Below are positions 40,321 through 45,647 of a stretch of DNA of 45,647 nt, one piece after another. The number at the start of each line of letters is the position of its first letter. Within the stretch, counting starts at the first letter, position 1. The notes under the pieces are model-generated. The model was not told where the DNA came from, did no database searches, and saw only the letters and a list, made by a program, of their open reading frames with translations. Source of the stretch: Candidatus Methylomirabilis sp. (GTDB lineage Bacteria; Methylomirabilota; Methylomirabilia; Methylomirabilales; Methylomirabilaceae); NCBI GenBank assembly GCA_002634395.1, contig NSJM01000018.1, positions 1-45,647 of the forward strand, written 5' to 3'. Both the position numbers and the translations under genes were made by a program.

Positions 40321-40611
40321 ATGGGATTGTTAGATAATGGGCTGAAGGGGAACGTGGTGACAGGGTTGGCCATTGGTATCGGCGCATCTATTTTGGCTCC
40401 TGTCGTGATCCCGCTGGCTGCGGCAATCGTCAAGCCCCTGCTGAAGGCCACAATTAAAGGCGGCATCTTGCTCTATGAAAAGGGTCAGGAGGCGGTTGCT
40501 GAGGCAGGAGAGGTCATCGAGGACCTGGCGGCAGAGGCGAAGGCGGAATTGGCTCAGGCTCCAACAGAAACCGGGTCTGTGGTATCAGATACCGCCCGAC
40601 CTGAAGCATAA
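40321..40611 (+). CDS. DUF5132-type small membrane protein
   Basis: The ATG at 40321 follows GGAGG at 40311-40315; a longer frame upstream to 40231 has no such support. The 96-residue protein begins GLLDNGLKGNVVTGLAIGIG, a DUF5132 pattern, with one or two hydrophobic helices (ASILAPVVIPLAAAIVKPLL), then LLKATIKGGILLYEKGQEAV and an acidic amphipathic tail. Function unknown. First of four plus-strand genes before a P-type ATPase; DUF5132 proteins often stand next to HMA-domain proteins and P-type ATPases. Confidence 0.78.
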   Translation: MGLLDNGLKGNVVTGLAIGIGASILAPVVIPLAAAIVKPLLKATIKGGILLYEKGQEAVAEAGEVIEDLAAEAKAELAQAPTETGSVVSDTARPEA

Positions 40612-40624
40612 AGGTGGGGGCGTG

Positions 40625-41140
40625 ATGCTTCCAGATGCCTTCATCACTCATGCGACTCAAGGAAGGGTCAGGATCAAGATCCCTGACAGGAAGGGCGATT
40701 CGACCTATTTTGCTTCGTTAAAGGAAAAGCTGGCGGGGTTATCTGAACTACCAGGGATTCAGAGGGTCGAGGCGAATCCCATGACGGGGAGCATACTTGT
40801 CCTTCATACCTTGGACCTGCAGGCCGTGGACCTTGGGCTGGTCGCTCAGTATAGCGAATTTAATAACCTGTTCCGTCTGAAGGTATCCCCCCCTGGCCAG
40901 ACGTCTGCGTCCGTGATTCGCAAGCAATCCCCGCGAGAAGTCAATGGAGAGGTCGGTGGCCGCGCGAGTAGCGACATCGATTTCGGGATGCTTGCCATAC
41001 TGGGATTCGTTGGCGTCGCGATTATTCAACTGACGAGGGGCCATATCATGATGCCTGCCATAACGGCGCTGTGGTATGCCCACAGCCTCATCAAGGAGCG
41101 GCAAGGTCACAACAACCACGGCAGCGCACAGAAACAATAG
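40625..41140 (+). CDS. HMA2-like domain protein with C-terminal membrane helix
   Basis: A 171-residue protein. The first 90 residues have a heavy-metal-associated-like fold (ITHATQGRVRIKIPDRKGDS, then GLSELPGIQRVEANPMTGSI) but no CxxC, so it would not bind metal in the usual way. A hydrophobic region near 125-150 (GMLAILGFVGVAIIQLTRGH) anchors it in the membrane. It resembles the N-terminus of the P-type ATPase encoded downstream (VHNQVKGRIRLRV...), which suggests the two share a module. GTG at 40622 is an alternative start. Confidence 0.7.
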   Translation: MLPDAFITHATQGRVRIKIPDRKGDSTYFASLKEKLAGLSELPGIQRVEANPMTGSILVLHTLDLQAVDLGLVAQYSEFNNLFRLKVSPPGQTSASVIRKQSPREVNGEVGGRASSDIDFGMLAILGFVGVAIIQLTRGHIMMPAITALWYAHSLIKERQGHNNHGSAQKQ

Positions 41141-41158
41141 CCGTAAAGGAGGTTAGCG

Positions 41159-41860
41159 ATGGTTATCGAAGAGGGTGAAAAGGGTGGACCAGGTATATCT
41201 GAACCGATCGGGAAAGCCGGTACAACAGTGAAGGACGGGATCGTCTCGAGCCTGAAGGGGATTAATGAGATCGAAGCCGAAATCGTCAGTCTTGTGCGAA
41301 ATACTGTTTCTCAGACCCTCAGGGCGACGGGAGGAGTAGCCGGTGAGGCCATCGGCCTTACACGTGATGTCGTCAAGGGTGCGATCCAAGCCACCGAGGA
41401 GGTCGGTACAGGTCTGGTCATGAGTACCAGGAGTGTCGCCAAAGGGGTCATCATGGGGGTTGGTGATGTAGGAGGCGATGCGATGAGCGTTGCCGGTCAA
41501 ACGGTAAAGGCCGCCGTGTCCGGAGCCGCCGAGATCGGGGCCGACATCGGCCTCGTGGCCAGAAGCGCTGTAGATGGCGTGGTTGATGCGGTCAAAGAGA
41601 CGGGCGGCAACGTAGAGAAGGCTGCCGGAGTAGCCGTAACCGGGGCCATCGAGGCAGCGGGCAGCATCGGGCAGACTGCCGTCAGGACTGTGAAAGATAT
41701 CCTGCTGGGCGTTGTCGAGGGCGTCAAGGAGGTCGCAAACGCAGCGCTCCCGAGATCCGGCGCGAGCGTGCCGGCCCCACCATCACCAGCCAAGTCACCG
41801 GCACCTGCCGAGCCTCTGGAATCATCGACCGTCCCCAAGGGTCGCATACGAAGCAAGTAA
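41159..41860 (+). CDS. Phasin-like amphipathic repeat protein
   Basis: A 233-residue protein made of Gly/Ala/Val-rich 11-residue-like repeats (GGVAGEAIGLTRDVVKGAIQ, then ATEEVGTGLVMSTRSVAKGV, and so on), then a Pro/Ala/Ser linker and a basic end KGRIRSK. This is typical of LEA-like or phasin-like surface-binding amphipathic helices. AGGAGG at 41147-41152 sets the start. It probably coats a membrane or inclusion; the partner is unknown. A terminator follows at 41876. Confidence 0.65.
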   Translation: MVIEEGEKGGPGISEPIGKAGTTVKDGIVSSLKGINEIEAEIVSLVRNTVSQTLRATGGVAGEAIGLTRDVVKGAIQATEEVGTGLVMSTRSVAKGVIMGVGDVGGDAMSVAGQTVKAAVSGAAEIGADIGLVARSAVDGVVDAVKETGGNVEKAAGVAVTGAIEAAGSIGQTAVRTVKDILLGVVEGVKEVANAALPRSGASVPAPPSPAKSPAPAEPLESSTVPKGRIRSK

Positions 41861-41875
41861 TACTCACGTCACTAA

Positions 41876-41925
41876 AAGCCGTCCTGATTGACACCTGCGC
41901 CTGCCTTCGATCAGGACGGCTTCTT
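41876..41925 (+). terminator. Intrinsic terminator between the phasin-like and P-type ATPase genes
   Basis: AAGCCGTCCTGAT (41876-41888) and ATCAGGACGGCTT (41910-41922) are perfect 13-base inverted copies with a 21-base loop, followed by CTTTC. It ends 15 bases before the GTG of the ATPase, so the ATPase is made either by readthrough or from a promoter inside this hairpin region. Confidence 0.75.
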
Positions 41926-41939
41926 TCAGAGGTCTCCTT

Positions 41940-44900
41940 GTGGTTCAGGCTGTACACAATCAGGTGAAGGGGAGGATCAGGCTACGAGTCAGCGGCCTCT
42001 ATCGCTCCCAGATGCTCAAAGGATACATCGAATCCCGCCTCGGTCAGATTAAGGGTATCAGTAATGCCTCGGCAAGCGTCCTGACCGGAAATCTCCTGAT
42101 CGTCTTCAATTCGGACCACACCACCAAGACGGTCACCGTCCTCATCAGGGGTATCGTTTCAGAGTATAGCGACCAGTCGTTCAACGGCAAGCGTCTCCCT
42201 CGTACGGCAAGACCCGCCACCTCTCCCACGTCTCCCGTTGAAAGACGGGCGGTTCACCCATGGCACGCCCTCGAAATCGATTCCGCGCTTACGATGCTGA
42301 ATGCGACACGATCAGGACTATCTGAAGAATCCGTGCGTGAACGCCTCACGCAATATGGTCCGAATGTCTTGCCTGAGGCGCTCCGTCGATCACGATTCGG
42401 TATCCTGATCGATCAGTTTGCCTCGCTGCCTGTCGCCCTCCTTGCGGCAGCCGCCGCGCTCTCGTTTGTGACCGGTGGGGTTGCCGATGCGCTGGTCATC
42501 CTTGGAGTCGTATGCATCAATGCCACGATTGGGTATGTCACCGAAAGTCAAACTGAGGACACGCTCCATTCCCTCAAGAAACTGGTGACCCCTTCTGCGG
42601 CAGTCGTCAGGGACGGCGCTCTCCTCACCATTCGCGCAGAGGATGTCGTCATTGGGGATCTCCTGGCACTCAGACCCGGAAGCTACGTTGCGGCGGATGC
42701 CAGGATCGTGGAGAGCCGATATCTGTATGTGGATGAGTCGGCGTTGACCGGCGAGAATATGCCTGCGCTCAAGACCTCGGAATCGGTCCTTGCGGCCACT
42801 GTCCCGCTGGCCGATCGGATCAACATGGTCTATATGGGAACCCTGGTGACGGGAGGCGAAGGGCTGGCTGTGGTGGTCGCCACCGGGGGCGTGACAGAGA
42901 TGGGACAGATTCAGGTTTTAACCGGCGAGGCGATATCGCCCGAGACCCCCATGGAAAGGCGGCTCAGACAGATCGGCAACCACTCGGTGTGGCTCGGTGG
43001 TTTGGCCTGCGTGCTGGTCTTTGTCATCGGCCTGCTCCGCGGATACGGCTTTGTCCGGATGTTCAAGATCGCCATCTCACTGGCAGTGGCGGCCGTCCCT
43101 GAAGGCCTGTCCACCGTCGCCACAACGACGCTGGCGTTGGGAATCAGGAACATGAGGCGGCATCATGTCCTGATCCGATATCTTCATGCCGTAGAGACCC
43201 TGGGATCGGTCCAGACGATCTGTCTGGACAAGACCGGAACCATCACCATGAACCGGATGTCGGTGGTGGCCATCCACACAAGTCTGCAAGCCATCACGAT
43301 CACAGAGGGCAGGTTCGTCTCACGAGGGGTCCGGATCGACCCATTCACCTGCGACGAGCTCATGAGATTGGTCCATGCCTCGGTGCTGTGCAATGAAACT
43401 GTCGTGAGTCATCTCGGGGAGGAGTGCGTGCTGACAGGCTCGCCCACAGAGAACGCCCTGGTCCATCTGGCCGTCAGCGCGGGGATCGATGTCCCGAAAA
43501 TCCGGGAGCGGTATCCGCTGCTCAAGATGACCCAACGCTCCGAAAATCGGAATTACATGACTACCCTGCACCGGTCGGATTCCCCGTCACGACTGTTGGC
43601 TGTCAAGGGCAGTCCTCGAGAGGTCCTGGACCTGTGTCAGTGGTACCTGAAAGACGGTCAACAGGTTCCCCTCTCCGAGGAGATACGCGCAACGATTGAG
43701 AACGAAAATGAACGCATGGCCGGTGATTCACTCAGGGTCCTGGGGCTGGCATACGCCCACCAGGATCATGCGGAGGATGGGGGTCATGTCGGACATGGAT
43801 TGATCTGGCTCGGGTTGGCCGGCATGGCTGATCCGATCAGGAACGGGGTCAAGGAGTTGATCCCCCGGTTTCACCAGGCGGGAATCGACACCGTCATGAT
43901 CACCGGAGATCAGAGTCCTACGGCCTACGCCATCGGCAAGTCGTTGAATCTGGGCGGAAACGGGTCGCTTGAAATCCTGGACTCGACCCACTTGGCGACC
44001 GTGGATCCTCAGGTCATGGAGGCGCTCTCAAAAAAGGTCCATGTCTTTTCGAGGGTCAGCCCTGCCAATAAGCTGCAGATCGTCCAGGCGCTTCAGCGAG
44101 CCGGCAGGGTCGTGGCCATGACCGGTGACGGCATCAATGATGGACCGGCACTGAAAGCCGCCGATATCGGGATCGCGATGGGCCACGCCGGTACGGATGT
44201 CGCCAGGGAGGTGGCGGATGTGGTGCTGGAAAACGACGATCTTGAAACGATGATCGTGGCCATCAGTCATGGCAGGACAACCTACAACAACATCAGAAAG
44301 GCGGTCCATTTTCTCCTGGCCACAAACGCGAGCGAGCTGCTCGTCATGTCGGCCTCTATGACGGTGGGACTGGGTGAACCGCTCAACCCCATGCAGCTTT
44401 TGTGGATCAATCTGATCTCGGATATCTTCCCGGGCCTGGCGCTGGCCCTTGAGCCACCCGAACCTGATGTGTTGAGTCGCCCACCCAGAAATCCGCACGA
44501 ACCGATCCTGAGTACTGCCGACCTGAAGAGGATCGCGTACGAGGCCGGCGTGATCTCGGCAGGTTCGATGGGGGCCTATAGCTATGGTATCCTGAGATAC
44601 GGTATGGGGCCGCAGGCCGGCACGATGGCGTTTCTGACCCTGGTCCTGGGACAGCTCCTGCACGCCCTCAGTTGCCGCTCAGAAAGACACTCGATCTATG
44701 ATCCGCCGGCTGCCCGGACTCCGCTCCCCCCCAACCGATACCTCCAGCTTGCACTGGGCGGATCGTTTGCCGTTCAAGCCGCTACACTGGCTTCGCCGGG
44801 ACTCCGCAGCCTCCTGGGTATTACGCCTCTCGGGGTGGTAGACGCGCTTGTAGTAGGAGGAGGCGCACTGATCCCATTTTTGGTCAACGAGGCCACCAAG

Positions 44901-45065
44901 CTTCGCATCCACCCAACAACGAACGCTCACACCACACTGAATCCGGCAATAGTGTGTGTATCTGATGCTTCTGTACATTCAGTTCCGGGGTCGTCATTGC
45001 TTCGAAAGTCTCTCGCGCGCGGGTCATTGCGAGGGAGCGAAGCGACCGAAGCAATCTCACAGTAG
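41940..45065 (+). CDS. P2-type cation-transporting ATPase with N-terminal HMA-like domain
   Basis: A 1,041-residue membrane pump. An HMA-like domain without CxxC (about 1-85) precedes the cation-ATPase N-domain (EIDSALTMLNATRSGLSEES). Catalytic motifs: DESALTGENMP (actuator TGE, with Asn in place of the usual Ser), AAVPEGLSTV (M4), DKTGTITMNRM with phosphorylated Asp430, the nucleotide-domain KGSP, MITGDQ and MTGDGINDGPALKAADIGIAM. Ten helices fit P2-type Ca/Mn- or Mg-like pumps; the cation is not clear. The start is GTG 41940. The last 15-18 residues come from a dispersed repeat (45023-45131), so the original end was probably different. Confidence 0.85.
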   Translation: MVQAVHNQVKGRIRLRVSGLYRSQMLKGYIESRLGQIKGISNASASVLTGNLLIVFNSDHTTKTVTVLIRGIVSEYSDQSFNGKRLPRTARPATSPTSPVERRAVHPWHALEIDSALTMLNATRSGLSEESVRERLTQYGPNVLPEALRRSRFGILIDQFASLPVALLAAAAALSFVTGGVADALVILGVVCINATIGYVTESQTEDTLHSLKKLVTPSAAVVRDGALLTIRAEDVVIGDLLALRPGSYVAADARIVESRYLYVDESALTGENMPALKTSESVLAATVPLADRINMVYMGTLVTGGEGLAVVVATGGVTEMGQIQVLTGEAISPETPMERRLRQIGNHSVWLGGLACVLVFVIGLLRGYGFVRMFKIAISLAVAAVPEGLSTVATTTLALGIRNMRRHHVLIRYLHAVETLGSVQTICLDKTGTITMNRMSVVAIHTSLQAITITEGRFVSRGVRIDPFTCDELMRLVHASVLCNETVVSHLGEECVLTGSPTENALVHLAVSAGIDVPKIRERYPLLKMTQRSENRNYMTTLHRSDSPSRLLAVKGSPREVLDLCQWYLKDGQQVPLSEEIRATIENENERMAGDSLRVLGLAYAHQDHAEDGGHVGHGLIWLGLAGMADPIRNGVKELIPRFHQAGIDTVMITGDQSPTAYAIGKSLNLGGNGSLEILDSTHLATVDPQVMEALSKKVHVFSRVSPANKLQIVQALQRAGRVVAMTGDGINDGPALKAADIGIAMGHAGTDVAREVADVVLENDDLETMIVAISHGRTTYNNIRKAVHFLLATNASELLVMSASMTVGLGEPLNPMQLLWINLISDIFPGLALALEPPEPDVLSRPPRNPHEPILSTADLKRIAYEAGVISAGSMGAYSYGILRYGMGPQAGTMAFLTLVLGQLLHALSCRSERHSIYDPPAARTPLPPNRYLQLALGGSFAVQAATLASPGLRSLLGITPLGVVDALVVGGGALIPFLVNEATKLRIHPTTNAHTTLNPAIVCVSDASVHSVPGSSLLRKSLARGSLRGSEATEAISQ

Positions 45066-45131
45066 TTGGGGTGCGTAGTCGACGCGAAACACGGTGAGAT
45101 TGCCGCGCTCCCGGTGGTCGCTCGCAATGAC
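45023..45131. repeat. 109-bp MITE-like element
   Basis: The 38-base ends, GTCATTGCGAG...GCAATCTCAC at 45023-45060 and GTGAGATTGCC...CTCGCAATGAC at 45094-45131, are imperfect inverted copies. The middle is unique. GTCATTGCGAG-type elements are spread in many bacterial genomes. This copy overlaps the end of the P-type ATPase and supplies its stop codon. Confidence 0.75.
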
Positions 45132-45196
45132 GAGCCAAGGGGGTGATAGTCTCACGCCGCAGACTTTCAAGCGCATGGGCGCGTCGCCGGCGCATG

Positions 45197-45312
45197 GGGT
45201 ATTCCCGCGAAGCTTGTCCCCGCATATCTGAAGCGGGGAGCGGGAATCCAGAGCAGCAGGCATGGATTCCCCCGTATCAAGTACGGGGCAGGCTTGTCAA
45301 GCCAGGAATGAC
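45197..45312. repeat. Dispersed GGAATCC/GGAATGAC palindrome, long form
   Basis: The element begins ATTCCCGC, contains two GGAATCC/GGATTCC half-sites around 45241-45269 and ends GGAATGAC, with hairpin arms (CCCCGC...GCGGGG; CCCGTA...TACGGG). It is related to 941-1007. Together with the element at 45023 it fills the gap before metK. Confidence 0.65.
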
Positions 45313-45366
45313 AAACAGAACAAAGACACTTCTTGGACGGTACATTCGCCATACGAGGTGACGCAC

Positions 45367-45647
45367 ATGAAGGCTGACTTTATGTTTACCTCCGAATCGG
45401 TGACAGAGGGGCACCCCGACAAACTGTGCGATCAGATCAGCGATGCCATCGTGGATCATATCCTGCAGAAGGACTCATCTTCGCGGGTCATCGCCGAATG
45501 CGCAGTCTCAACCGCCATTGTATTTATTGCAGCCAGGTTTTCTACCAACGCTTCTATCGACTTCGCCAACATCGCCAGACAGGTGATCAACCAAGTCGGG
45601 TACGCGGACCACTCCTTCAATGCCAAGACCTGCAGCATTCTGACCAG
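45367..45647 (+). CDS. metK: S-adenosylmethionine synthetase, 3' partial
   Basis: The frame opens at ATG 45367 (MKADFMFTSESVTEGHPDKL) and stays open to the window edge. FTSESVTEGHPDKLCDQISD with the ATP-binding His, and the following VIAECAVSTAIVFIAARFST and FANIARQVINQVGYADHSFN, are MetK. The enzyme joins methionine to ATP to make SAM, the methyl donor for all the methyltransferases in this window. About 93 codons are present. Upstream lie only repeats, and no SAM riboswitch is visible. Confidence 0.9.
   Translation, partial: MKADFMFTSESVTEGHPDKLCDQISDAIVDHILQKDSSSRVIAECAVSTAIVFIAARFSTNASIDFANIARQVINQVGYADHSFNAKTCSILT

Noticed and set aside
1-45647. CRISPR array, tRNA or rRNA genes
   Set aside because: I found no regularly spaced repeats and no tRNA cloverleaf or rRNA signature on reading through.

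Overview
The window is chromosomal DNA of a GC-rich bacterium. The flanks and most genes look close to 58-60 % GC, and the block at about 27-36.4 kb is visibly AT-richer. Signal peptides, an AHDFNN-type histidine kinase and many dispersed GTCATTCC/GGAATGAC palindromes fit an environmental Gram-negative type. I suspect an NC10 (Methylomirabilota)-like lineage, but no marker here proves it. I saw no tRNA, rRNA or CRISPR array.

Layout. (1) 1-4.8 kb, housekeeping or regulatory: the end of a mannose-1-phosphate guanylyltransferase-like gene; a GAF/histidine kinase whose reading frame continues, past one TAG, into a complete receiver domain; and a secreted PhoX/DUF839-like protein. (2) 4.8-11.7 kb, a toxin-antitoxin and debris island: a DUF4143 ATPase, a nucleotidyltransferase, RelBE, a HigB/NadS pair, DUF433, VapBC, HigBA and DUF433/DUF5615, mixed with duplicated fragments and remnants of an MFS transporter and possibly an AcrVA2-like gene. 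(3) 12.1-26.2 kb, minus strand: a seven-gene BREX-type operon in the order BrxA-like?, small BrxF-like?, BrxC/DUF6079-like ATPase, PglX-like methyltransferase, AlbA/HATPase protein, PglZ, BrxL. Copies of an IS-end-like repeat lie at 9511 and 26202. (4) 27.0-31.7 kb, minus strand: DNA methyltransferase, protein kinase fused to an ORC/Cdc6-like ATPase, and a GFEER/Rossmann protein, which looks like a compact candidate defence operon. (5) 32.1-36.4 kb, minus strand: a five-gene operon joining a pyrimidine/NMT1-type ABC importer to a two-helix membrane protein and a TGS1-like cap-guanine methyltransferase homologue; a TIR protein lies just upstream on the same strand. (6) 38.5-39.9 kb: a broken IS200/IS605 element, the tail of sbcC and a LexA-like peptidase. 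(7) 40.3-45.6 kb, plus strand: DUF5132, HMA-like membrane protein, phasin-like repeat protein, terminator, a P-type ATPase, dispersed repeats and the start of metK.

How the parts work together. Most of 5-38 kb is a genomic defence island. The BREX operon would mark host DNA (PglX) and block phage replication (BrxC, PglZ, BrxL). It lacks the helicase seen in type 3 and carries an AlbA-HATPase protein instead. The kinase-ATPase operon and the ABC/TGS1 operon are the two sets I could not match to a named system; they are the best candidates for something new. The right-hand P-type ATPase cluster looks like a cation-transport and membrane-stress unit outside the island.
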